This document shows, in pieces, positions 1 to 5,388 of a stretch of 6,491 bases of DNA; positions within the stretch are counted from its first letter, which is position 1; each line of letters opens with the position of its first letter. A program made the translations under genes and the position numbers. The notes under the pieces are model-generated. The model was not told the DNA's origin, made no database searches, and was given only the letters and a program-made list of their open reading frames with translations. Source of the DNA: Myxococcales bacterium (GTDB lineage Bacteria > Myxococcota > Myxococcia > Myxococcales > Anaeromyxobacteraceae); the NCBI GenBank assembly GCA_021784995.1, contig JAJYHA010000341.1, positions 1 to 6,491 on the forward strand. The letters are read 5' to 3'.

Positions 1-1
1 G

Positions 2-1801
2 CTCGCGCGCGGCGCCGACGCCGGCCGCTGGCCGGCGCTGAGGGTCGCCTTCACGGTGGAGCCGCCGCGCGATCCCCGGCACGGGGACTTCGCGGTGAAC
101 GCCGCCCTGGTGCTGGCGCGCGCCGCCGGGCGGCCGCCGCGCGAGCTGGCGCAGGCCATCGTGGAGGAGGTCCGCGCCGGCGAGGCGGCGGGCGCGCTGG
201 CCTCGATCGAGGTGGCGGGGCCGGGCTTCCTCAACGTGCGCCTCGCGCCGGACGTCTGGCTCCGGGCCCTGGCCGAGGTGGAGCGGCAAGGGGCGACGTT
301 CGGCCGGACGGAGATCGGACGGGGCCGCAAGGTGATCGTCGAGTACGTCTCGGCGAACCCCACCGGCCCCATGCACGTCGGACACGGCCGCAACGCGGTC
401 ACCGGCGACGGGGTGGCGCGCCTCCTGGCCTGGACCGGCCACGCGGTGACGCGCGAGTACTACGTCAACGATCACGGGGCGCAGGTGCAGACGCTCGCGC
501 GCTCGGTGCACCTCCGCTACCAGCAGCTGCTCGGCCGCGACGTCGCGATGCCGCCGCGGAGCTACCCCGGCGACTACGTGATCGACGTCGCGCGGGGGCT
601 GAAGGAGGAGTACGGGGCGCGCTTCCTCGACGCGCCGGAGGAGGCCTGGCTCGCCCTCTTCCGCGACCGGGCGGTGGCCCACGTCCTCGAGCTGATCCGC
701 GGCGACCTGGCGGCGATCCGCATCGACTTCGACGTCTGGTCGTCGGAGAGGGCGCTCTACGAGTCGGGCACGGTGGACCGCTTCGTGGCGGAGCTGGAGC
801 GGAAGGGGCTCGTCTACCGCGGCCGGCTCCCGCCCCCGAGGTCGAGGAAGGGCGGGCCGCCCGCGAGGCCCGCGCCGGCCTCTCCGCCGGCCGCCGCCGC
901 GGCCGGCCCGGCCGACGGCGACGCCCACGAGCAGGAGGAGGAGGTCTCGTCCGAGGCGGAGCTGACGCTCTTCCGCTCGTCGCAGTACGGGGACGAGGTG
1001 GACCGGCCGGTGAAGAAGGCCGACGGCACCCCGACCTACTTCTGCGCCGACATCGCCTACCACTGGCAGAAGCGGCAGCGCGCCGACGCCCTGGTGGACG
1101 TGCTGGGCGCCGACCACGGCGGCTACGTGCCGCGGCTGAAGGCCGCGCTGGAGGCGCTGGGCCACAGCCCGGAGGACCTCCACGTGGTCCTCATCCAGAT
1201 GGTGAACCTCACGCGCGGCGGCGAGGCGGTGAAGATGTCGAAGCGCGCCGGGACGGTCGTCTCGCTGCGCGAGGTGGTGGAGGAGGTGGGGAGCGACGCG
1301 ACGCGCTTCATGTTCCTCACCCGCCGCGCGGACGCGCAGCTCGACTTCGACCTGGAGCTCGCGCGGCGGCAGACGCTCGACAACCCCGTCTTCTACGTCC
1401 AGTACGGGCACGCCCGCATCGCGAGCATCCTGCGCCGGGCGGCCGAGGCGGGGGTCCCCGATCCTCGCTTCGACCTGGAGGTCCTCCGCACGCTGACGCT
1501 CCCGGAGGAGCTGGACCTCCTGCGGCGGGTCCTGGCCTTCCCCGACCTGGTGGCGGGCGCGGCCATGGCCTACGAGCCCCACCGCGTCGCCTTCTACCTG
1601 CAGGAGACCATCGCCGCCTTCCACTCCTACTACACGGGAGGGAAGCGGACCGGGGAGCGGGTGATCGGCCCCGATCCCGCGAAGACGGCCGCGCGCCTCT
1701 ACCTGGCGAAGGCCCTGAAGCGGGTGCTGGCCAACGGCCTGGCCCTGCTCGGCGTCGCTGCGCCCGAGCGGATGGAGTCGCGCGACCTCGAGGACGACTG
1801 A
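2..1801 (+). CDS. argS: Arginyl-tRNA synthetase, 5'-truncated by window edge
   Basis: Class I aminoacyl-tRNA synthetase that attaches arginine to tRNA-Arg in the cytoplasm, using ATP. The reading frame is open from the first complete codon (position 2), and its residues match the family's N-terminal additional domain (ending PRDPRHGDFAVN), so the true start lies upstream; the GTG at 56 is internal. Visible in order: the N-terminal tRNA-binding domain (to about 330), the catalytic Rossmann fold with the HIGH-type motif HVGH at 374-385 after SANPTGP, the KMSK loop at 1232-1243 (VKMSKRAGT), and the C-terminal DALR anticodon-binding domain from about 1390 (NPVFYVQYGHARI), ending near APERM. A short acidic tail (SRDLEDD) runs past the usual C-terminal APERM. 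About 599 residues are visible, slightly long for the family even without the N-terminus because of an insertion at 839-961. Assignment is essentially certain. Confidence 0.98.
   Translation, partial: LARGADAGRWPALRVAFTVEPPRDPRHGDFAVNAALVLARAAGRPPRELAQAIVEEVRAGEAAGALASIEVAGPGFLNVRLAPDVWLRALAEVERQGATFGRTEIGRGRKVIVEYVSANPTGPMHVGHGRNAVTGDGVARLLAWTGHAVTREYYVNDHGAQVQTLARSVHLRYQQLLGRDVAMPPRSYPGDYVIDVARGLKEEYGARFLDAPEEAWLALFRDRAVAHVLELIRGDLAAIRIDFDVWSSERALYESGTVDRFVAELERKGLVYRGRLPPPRSRKGGPPARPAPASPPAAAAAGPADGDAHEQEEEVSSEAELTLFRSSQYGDEVDRPVKKADGTPTYFCADIAYHWQKRQRADALVDVLGADHGGYVPRLKAALEALGHSPEDLHVVLIQMVNLTRGGEAVKMSKRAGTVVSLREVVEEVGSDATRFMFLTRRADAQLDFDLELARRQTLDNPVFYVQYGHARIASILRRAAEAGVPDPRFDLEVLRTLTLPEELDLLRRVLAFPDLVAGAAMAYEPHRVAFYLQETIAAFHSYYTGGKRTGERVIGPDPAKTAARLYLAKALKRVLANGLALLGVAAPERMESRDLEDD
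839..961 (+). other. Low-complexity Pro/Ala plus acidic insertion in ArgS
   Basis: Between the family segments ending ...GRLPPP and beginning LTLFRSS, ArgS normally carries about a dozen residues (commonly KGK...EDW.P followed by TLFRS). Here there are 41: a basic Pro/Gly stretch (RSRKGGPPARP), an Ala/Pro stretch (PASPPAAAAAGPA), then a strongly acidic stretch (EQEEEVSSEAE). The frame stays intact and the conserved core resumes on both sides, so this is a surface-loop expansion and not a frameshift. The comparison with usual length rests on general knowledge of the family, not on an alignment. Confidence 0.75.
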
Positions 1802-1813
1802 ACCATCCGAAAA

Positions 1814-1842
1814 CTGGCGCTATCGGCCGATGCGCCTAGCAT
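1814..1842 (+). promoter_or_regulatory. Candidate sigma70-type promoter for the SPOR gene
   Basis: A -35-like CTGGCG (1814-1819) lies 17 bp from a -10-like TAGCAT (1837-1842), 4/6 to TATAAT. The predicted transcription start near 1849 would leave a leader of about 28 nt before the ATG at 1877. It sits in the only noncoding gap between argS and the SPOR gene. The -35 match is weak (3/6), so the call rests on spacing, position and the resemblance of the -10 to others in this window. Confidence 0.45.
1822..1831. repeat. 10-bp perfect palindrome within promoter spacer
   Basis: ATCGGCCGAT is self-complementary and lies entirely between the predicted -35 and -10 boxes upstream of the SPOR gene. 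That is where a repressor or spacer-distorting activator would bind. No regulator family is recognised, and a 10-bp palindrome in such GC-rich DNA can arise by chance. Confidence 0.35.
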
Positions 1843-1866
1843 GGCTCCCGTCGCGGTGCGAGCGCG

Positions 1867-1874
1867 AAGGAGAG
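1867..1874 (+). promoter_or_regulatory. Ribosome binding site that fixes the SPOR gene start
   Basis: AAGGAGAG lies 2 nt (4 nt from the end of AGGAG) upstream of the ATG at 1877. The in-frame ATG at 1841 has no Shine-Dalgarno-like sequence before it and overlaps the predicted -10 box, so initiation at 1877 is preferred. Confidence 0.7.
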
Positions 1875-1876
1875 CC

Positions 1877-2602
1877 ATGGCCAACAGTCGCGTGAAGGAG
1901 CGGTTCGAGCTGGCGATGGACGCGCGGCAGGTGATCGCGGTCCTGGTCGGCTCCCTGGTGATCCTGGGCGGCGTCTTCGTGCTCGGCATCACCGTCGGGC
2001 GCCAGCAGGCCCCGGCGGCCCCGACGGCCGCGGCGGTCGCGCCGCGGGACGCCCTGGCCCGGCTCGACGACCCGCTGCCCGCGCGCGAGGAGCCGCCGCC
2101 GGTGCTGAAGGCGCACCAGGCCCTGACCGACGGCCGGGCCATCGAGAAGGCCCTCCCGGTCCCGCAGGTGAAGACCACCACCGTGGCCATCGCCCCGGCG
2201 GGCCCCGTCGCGCCGCCCGTGCCGCCCGCCTCCGACCCCGTCATCCAGCCGATCCCCGCCCCCGCCGCGGCGGCCGTCGCGGTGCGAGCGGCGACGTCCC
2301 CCGCCGTGGCCAGCCCCTCCGCGAGCGCGGGCGCGACCCGCCGCGACTCGCGCCACGACGCGAAGGCCCGGCAGGGCGCCTACACCGTCCAGGTCGCCTC
2401 CGTGCCGCACCGCGCGGACGCCGAGCGGCTGGCCCGGCGGCTCGCCGGCCGGAACCCGCGCGTCGTCGCGGCCGAGATCCCCGGCAAGGGCCGCTGGTAC
2501 CGCGTCCTCGTCGGCTCCTTCGACACGCAGGACGCGGCGCGGCGGCAGGTGGCCGCGCTCGGCCGGTCGGGCGTGCACGGCATCGTGACGGCGATGCGCT
2601 GA
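1877..2602 (+). CDS. Membrane-anchored SPOR-domain protein
   Basis: A 241-residue protein of FtsN/DedD-like architecture. It has a short basic cytoplasmic N-terminus, one hydrophobic helix at about residues 19-41 (VIAVLVGSLVILGG...), a long Ala/Pro-rich periplasmic linker (about 42-165), and a C-terminal SPOR domain (about 167-241) beginning YTVQVASVPHRADAERLARR and containing GRWYRVLVGSFDTQDAARRQ. SPOR domains bind glycan strands stripped of stem peptides, typically at division septa, so a role in septal peptidoglycan or envelope maintenance is expected, but the exact partner is unknown. The start at 1877 is chosen for its AAGGAG ribosome site; an upstream in-frame ATG at 1841 would add 12 basic residues without one. 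It follows argS by 75 bp in the same direction. Similar argS-SPOR neighbourhoods occur in other delta-proteobacteria as far as I recall. The family is sure, the specific role inferred. Confidence 0.92.
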   Translation: MANSRVKERFELAMDARQVIAVLVGSLVILGGVFVLGITVGRQQAPAAPTAAAVAPRDALARLDDPLPAREEPPPVLKAHQALTDGRAIEKALPVPQVKTTTVAIAPAGPVAPPVPPASDPVIQPIPAPAAAAVAVRAATSPAVASPSASAGATRRDSRHDAKARQGAYTVQVASVPHRADAERLARRLAGRNPRVVAAEIPGKGRWYRVLVGSFDTQDAARRQVAALGRSGVHGIVTAMR

Positions 2603-2615
2603 AGGCGTTAGCCTC
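2586..2615 (+). promoter_or_regulatory. Candidate promoter giving a leaderless cupin mRNA
   Basis: GTGACG (2586-2591, 4/6 to TTGACA) lies 18 bp from TAGCCT (2610-2615). Transcription starting 6-7 nt past the -10 would begin at or next to the ATG at 2621. The -35 lies inside the end of the SPOR gene. The 15 bases immediately upstream of the ATG carry no Shine-Dalgarno sequence; the nearest purine run, GAAGG at 2601-2605, is too far for normal spacing. Read-through from the SPOR gene is also possible. Confidence 0.4.
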
Positions 2616-2620
2616 CCGGC

Positions 2621-2986
2621 ATGAGCCAGTTCGAGCAGCCGAAGCGGGTCGAGAAGCCGTGGGGTTACGAGCTCTGGTGGGCGCAGACCGATCGGTACGT
2701 GGGGAAGCTCCTCCACGTGAACGCGGGCCACCGGCTCTCGCTCCAGTACCACGAGCGGAAGGACGAGACGATCCACCTCTGGCGCGGCGAGATGGTGCTG
2801 GCGCTCGGCGAGGCCGGCGGCGGGCTCCGCGAGCACCGCCTGCAGGTGGGCCAGAGCTACCACGTGCGGCCCGGCACGCGGCACCGGATGATCGCCGTCA
2901 CCGACTGTGACGTCCTCGAGGTCTCCACGCCGGAGGTCGACGACGTGGTGCGGCTCGAGGACGCGTACGGACGGAGCGGGACGTAG
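2621..2986 (+). CDS. Stand-alone mannose-6-phosphate isomerase type II-like cupin
   Basis: A 121-residue single-domain cupin matching the isomerase part of type II phosphomannose isomerase/GDP-mannose pyrophosphorylase proteins (MannoseP_isomer family). Family signatures run the whole length: KPWGYE (12-17), GHRLSLQYHERKDET (36-50), PGTRHRM (84-90) and EVSTPEVDDVVRLEDAYGR (100-118). Likely metal ligands are Gln42, His44, Glu49 and His88, the usual cupin set. In bifunctional relatives this domain interconverts mannose-6-phosphate and fructose-6-phosphate for GDP-mannose synthesis; here there is no nucleotidyltransferase domain and no sugar-nucleotide gene nearby, so the substrate is uncertain. 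The start is set by the family N-terminus, 18 bp after the SPOR stop, without a ribosome site. It converges on the minus-strand operon. Fold and family are secure, enzymatic role moderate. Confidence 0.88.
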   Translation: MSQFEQPKRVEKPWGYELWWAQTDRYVGKLLHVNAGHRLSLQYHERKDETIHLWRGEMVLALGEAGGGLREHRLQVGQSYHVRPGTRHRMIAVTDCDVLEVSTPEVDDVVRLEDAYGRSGT

Positions 2987-3007
2987 CGCGCCGGCCCGGC
3001 CGCGCGC
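2986..3007. terminator. GC hairpin between convergent genes
   Basis: GCGCGC (2986-2991) pairs with GCGCGC (3002-3007), then after a one-base bulge (C2992) GGC (2993-2995) pairs with GCC (2999-3001), leaving a three-base loop. It fills most of the 26-bp gap between the cupin stop and the stop of the minus-strand GYF_2-like gene, so it could serve both directions. There is no T-tract on either side, so it would be a non-canonical terminator or a 3'-end stabilising structure. Confidence 0.4.
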
Positions 3008-3012
3008 GGCGC

Positions 3013-3291
3013 TCAGCGGGCCCCGCGCAGCAGGAGCGCGAAGGCGAGCACGAGGACGATCGCGGCGACGAGCAGCAGGAGCACCTTGCGCGCGTCGCGC
3101 CGCATCTCGCGCACGCCCCGCAGGGCCGGCAGGTCCCCGGCCCGCACCCAGCGCGGCGAGCCCTGGACCCGGACCAGGTCGTCGTCCGAGAGGAACCCCT
3201 GCGCGTAGAGCGCGTGCAGGTCGGCGAGCGACGGGCAGATCAGCTCCTGGCCGGCGGCGCTCCGGATCTCGTAGCGGGCGCGCGGCCTCAT
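3013..3291 (-). CDS. Small GYF_2-like protein with C-terminal membrane helix
   Basis: A 92-residue protein. Residues about 6-58 (YEIRSAAGQELICPSLADLH..., then GFLSDDDLVRVQGSPRWVRAGDLPAL) resemble the GYF_2/DUF4339 fold: an aromatic start, a middle helix preceding a GxL-turn, and a W-V-x-A-x-D-L-PxL close. Residues about 70-88 form one hydrophobic helix (VLLLLVAAIVLVLAFALLL) followed by a short RGAR tail, giving a tail-anchored topology with the domain in the cytoplasm, preceded by a basic stretch (REMRRDARK). GYF_2 domains are thought to mediate protein interactions; no catalytic residues are visible. The start ATG overlaps the TGA of the upstream flavoprotein gene (ATGA, 3288-3291), so the two are almost surely translationally coupled. 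The gene is well supported; the domain name is my pattern match and not verified. Confidence 0.75.
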   Translation of the reverse strand: MRPRARYEIRSAAGQELICPSLADLHALYAQGFLSDDDLVRVQGSPRWVRAGDLPALRGVREMRRDARKVLLLLVAAIVLVLAFALLLRGAR

Positions 3292-4880
3292 GCGGGACCC
3301 AGCTCGGCGCAGATCGCCTCCGCGACGCGCAGCCCGTCCACCGCGGAGGAGACGATCCCGCCCGCGTACCCGGCGCCCTCGCCGGCCGGGTAGAGGCCGC
3401 GCAGCGACGGCGACTGGAGGTCGGGGCCGCGCACGAGGCGGCAGGGCGAGCTGGTCCGCGACTCGATCCCGATCAGGACCGCCTCGTCCGTGACGAACCC
3501 TCGCATGCGCCGGTCGAAGGTGCGCAGCCCGGCGCGCAGCGCGCGGCGGAGGCGCTCCGGGTAGAGGAGCTCCAGATCGGCGTGAGCGAGGCCCGGGCGG
3601 TAGGACGACGCCGCGGGCGGACGACCGGGGCGTCCGGCCAGGAAGTCCGTGAGTCGCTGGGCCGGGGCGTGGTAGCCACCGCCGCCCAGCTCGAAGGCGC
3701 GCGCCTCCCACCTGCGCTGCCAGGCGAGGCCCGCCAGCGGCCCCCGGAACCCCTCCGCCTCGAAGTCGGCCGGCCCGACGGCGACCACCACGCCCGCGTT
3801 GGCGAGGGGAGAGCTGCGGGCGGAGCTCGACATCCCGTTCGTGCACTGCATCCCCGGCTCGGTGGGCGTCGGGACCACCACGCCGCCGGGGCACATGCAG
3901 AAGGAGAAGACGCCGCGCGGCTGCCCCTCGACCTCCGGGTTGTCGGCCAGCCGGTAGTCCGCCGGTGGGAGCGAGGCGTGGCCTGCGGCCGGGCCGTACT
4001 GGATCCGGTCGATGAGCGCCTGCGGGTGCTCGACCCGGAAGCCCACGGCGAAGGGCTTCGCCACGACGGGCCAGCCGCGCGCGGCGAAGAGCTCGAACAG
4101 CTCGCGCGCGCTGTTCCCGGGGGCGAGCACCAGGCGCTCGCAGGCGAGCGTGCGCCCGTCGGCGAGCACGACGCCGCGCACGCGCCCCTCGCGGACCTCC
4201 AGGTCGATCGCGCGGGCGTTCCAGTGGAACGTGCACCCCCCGAGCTCGAGCTCCTCGCGCAGGGCCGAGATGGCCCCGGGCAGGACGTCCGAGCCGACGT
4301 GCGGCTTGCCCTCGGAGAGGATCCGCGCCACCCGACCGTGACGCGCGAAGAGCTCGACCACCTCGCGGACGGCGGGGTGGTGGATCCGTGTCCCGAGCTT
4401 GCCGTCGGTGTAGGCGCCGGCGCCGCCCTCGCCGAAGTTCATGTTCGACTCGGGATCGAGGTCGCCGGACCTCATCAGGCGGGCGACGTCGCGCCGCCGG
4501 GGGCCGACCTGCTTGCCGCGGTCCAGCACGACCGAGCGAACGCCGCGCGCCAGGAGCGCGTGCGCGCAGAAGAGCCCGGCCGGACCGGCACCGAGGATGA
4601 CGGGGGGCAGGGCGGGCGGCCGCACCGCCGCCGGCGGGGGCCCGGGCGCCGCCACCACGGCGACGTCGCGCGGCAGGGCGGGGAGGGATCCCTCCACCTC
4701 GGCCTCGGCGCTCACCAGCCAGCGCGGGTGGCCCTTCCTCCGGGCGTCGAGTGAGCGGCGAACGATCACCACCTCTCGCAGGGCCGCCCGCTCGATCCCG
4801 AGGCGGTCGGCCGCCCGGTGAGCGATCTCCTCCTCGCTCACCTCGAGCCCGACGGCGATGTTCTGAACCCGGTAACGCAT
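3288..4880 (-). CDS. FAD-dependent oxidoreductase, COG2509-type
   Basis: A 530-residue protein of the family annotated as NAD(FAD)-utilising dehydrogenase (COG2509), whose physiological substrate is not known to me. An N-terminal domain (1-90) carries the family's opening (RYRVQNIAVGLEV) and a VRRSLDARRKG segment (40-50). The FAD-binding Rossmann motif is VILGAGPAGLF (94-104: Gly97, Gly99, Gly102), with Asp120 at the end of the second strand. NMNFGEGGAGAYTDGKLGTR (147-165) is a strong family signature. The C-terminal FAD-binding segment GLYPAGEGAGYAGG starts at about 495. No signal peptide or membrane span is seen, so it is cytoplasmic unless its coupled neighbour recruits it to the membrane. 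The start at 4880 is chosen because it matches the family N-terminus; only a weak AGGA lies just before it. A GTG at 4949 would add 23 basic residues atypical of the family. It is the first gene of a two-gene operon with the GYF_2-like gene. Confidence 0.88.
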   Translation of the reverse strand: MRYRVQNIAVGLEVSEEEIAHRAADRLGIERAALREVVIVRRSLDARRKGHPRWLVSAEAEVEGSLPALPRDVAVVAAPGPPPAAVRPPALPPVILGAGPAGLFCAHALLARGVRSVVLDRGKQVGPRRRDVARLMRSGDLDPESNMNFGEGGAGAYTDGKLGTRIHHPAVREVVELFARHGRVARILSEGKPHVGSDVLPGAISALREELELGGCTFHWNARAIDLEVREGRVRGVVLADGRTLACERLVLAPGNSARELFELFAARGWPVVAKPFAVGFRVEHPQALIDRIQYGPAAGHASLPPADYRLADNPEVEGQPRGVFSFCMCPGGVVVPTPTEPGMQCTNGMSSSARSSPLANAGVVVAVGPADFEAEGFRGPLAGLAWQRRWEARAFELGGGGYHAPAQRLTDFLAGRPGRPPAASSYRPGLAHADLELLYPERLRRALRAGLRTFDRRMRGFVTDEAVLIGIESRTSSPCRLVRGPDLQSPSLRGLYPAGEGAGYAGGIVSSAVDGLRVAEAICAELGPA

Positions 4881-4932
4881 CGATCCTGCTCGGGACTCCG
4901 GCCTCGGGCGGACGCTCGCCCGGATGCGAAGG

Positions 4933-4938
4933 AACCTA
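4933..4938 (-). promoter_or_regulatory. Possible -10 box for the flavoprotein operon
   Basis: On the minus strand this reads TAGGTT, preceded by GCGCG and followed about 50 nt later by the ATG at 4880. No convincing -35 is found at 16-18 bp. It is listed because it fits the T-A-S-S-N-T pattern shared with the other predicted -10 boxes in this window. Confidence 0.25.
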
Positions 4939-4967
4939 CGCGCTTTCACGGCCCCGGCGGGCGGAGA

Positions 4968-5063
4968 GTGCGAAGACCGCTTCGCGCCCTTTGCCGGTCG
5001 GCCGCTGGCGATGCTGGCAAGTGTCCGAGATCACGGCATGGCGCGATCCCGGGGGTTCCCCCG
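4968..5063. other. Cluster of inverted repeats in the divergent intergenic region
   Basis: The 263-bp gap 4881-5143 separates the minus-strand flavoprotein operon from the plus-strand 69-residue gene and encodes no convincing protein. It holds three nearby dyads. GCGAAG/CTTCGC with a 4-base loop at 4970-4985 extends to 4968-4987 through a G-T pair. An imperfect stem at 4991-5020 is anchored by TTGCC/GGCAA. CGGGGG-TT-CCCCCG lies at 5050-5063. The last has too short a loop for a good RNA hairpin and looks more like a DNA dyad. They could be operators or a structured leader; no known riboswitch is recognised. Confidence 0.4.
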
Positions 5064-5080
5064 CAAGATGGCCCGGCCGT

Positions 5081-5089
5081 TGCTATGTG
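5081..5089 (+). promoter_or_regulatory. Possible extended -10 for the 69-residue gene
   Basis: TGCTATGTG has the TG-N extended -10 form and would start transcription near 5096, giving a leader of about 48 nt. No -35 is found at normal spacing; the 5050-5063 dyad lies just upstream, about where an activator or repressor would act. Weak evidence. Confidence 0.25.
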
Positions 5090-5131
5090 TCCCATGGTTC
5101 CACGACGTGGGCGGCGTGCTCAGGTGACGGC

Positions 5132-5137
5132 AGGAGG
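5132..5137 (+). promoter_or_regulatory. Strong ribosome binding site
   Basis: A perfect AGGAGG, 6 nt before the ATG at 5144 and 9 nt before the adjacent in-frame ATG at 5147. It is the best Shine-Dalgarno sequence in the window and strongly supports the small gene that follows, although either ATG could be used. Confidence 0.8.
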
Positions 5138-5143
5138 CGAACC

Positions 5144-5353
5144 ATGATGGTCCCGACGGTGCTCGACAACAAGGCCACCAAGATCCTCGCCAAGTCACTC
5201 TTCAAGGAGCTGCGCGGCAACGGCTACTCCGCGAACCAGATCCTCGGCCTCAGCACCGAGCTCATCGATCTCGTCACGAAGGATCTGCGCGACGCGAGCG
5301 CCGCGGCCGCGGTGCAGGACGACCCCGCACGCGAGCGGAGGGCGACGGCCTAG
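5144..5353 (+). CDS. Small helical protein of unknown function, 69 residues
   Basis: I do not recognise a named family. The protein (starting MMVPTVLDNKATKILAKSLF) is predicted to form two amphipathic helices, about residues 8-25 and 31-51 (NQILGLSTELIDLVTKDLRD), separated by a Gly-Asn-Gly-Tyr turn. A disordered Ala-rich then charged tail follows (ASAAAAVQDDPARERRATA). It has no signal peptide or membrane span. The spacing of Ile, Leu and Phe suggests a helical hairpin or dimerising fold. Short proteins with a similar KILAKSLF.ELR..GYS..QI pattern seem familiar from delta-proteobacteria, but I cannot name one. A perfect AGGAGG, a clear stop and a hairpin at the 3' end make it a convincing gene. 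The open frame extends upstream without ribosome sites, so the start is 5144 or 5147. It stands alone between a divergent operon and gap. Confidence 0.8.
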   Translation: MMVPTVLDNKATKILAKSLFKELRGNGYSANQILGLSTELIDLVTKDLRDASAAAAVQDDPARERRATA

Positions 5354-5363
5354 AAGGCCGTCG
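5343..5363 (+). terminator. Perfect hairpin containing the stop codon
   Basis: CGACGGCC (5343-5350) and GGCCGTCG (5356-5363) form an 8-bp perfect stem around the five-base loop TAGAA, whose first three bases are the stop codon of the 69-residue gene. No U-tract follows, so it is either a non-canonical terminator, typical of GC-rich genomes, or a 3'-end protecting structure. Confidence 0.5.
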
Positions 5364-5388
5364 GCTGCGACGTTCCGGCCGCCCCCGC

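Noticed and set aside
56..58. GTG as the start of argS
   Set aside because: The frame is open to the window edge and the upstream codons encode plausible ArgS N-terminal residues, so the GTG is an internal valine codon.
1814..1830. Sigma54 promoter (TGGC...GC) before the SPOR gene
   Set aside because: TGGCGC is present at 1815-1820 but no TTGC[A/T]-like -12 element follows at the required spacing.
1841..1876. ATG at 1841 as the start of the SPOR protein
   Set aside because: No ribosome site precedes it and it overlaps the predicted -10 box; the ATG at 1877 has AAGGAG at suitable distance and begins just before the membrane anchor.
1848..2290. 17-bp exact direct repeat CCGTCGCGGTGCGAGCG at 1848-1864 and 2274-2290
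   Set aside because: One copy is in the SPOR leader and one in the Ala/Pro linker, in the same frame (VAVRA). It is longer than expected by chance but lacks any mobile-element or operator context, and biased GC codons make such matches more likely.
1820..2884. 354-codon minus-strand open frame across the SPOR and cupin genes
   Set aside because: It spans two well-supported plus-strand genes and their gap, and its product is compositionally biased with long Arg/Gly runs.
2907..4754. 615-codon plus-strand open frame antisense to the flavoprotein
   Set aside because: Its translation is Arg/Ala/Gly/Pro-rich low complexity with no recognisable motif, while the minus strand encodes a clear FAD protein. 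Such shadows are expected in DNA this rich in G+C.
4751..5143. Upstream extension of the 69-residue gene to an ATG at 4751
   Set aside because: The extension overlaps the start of the flavoprotein on the other strand and is Arg/Pro/Gly-rich. The perfect AGGAGG at 5132-5137 marks the real start.
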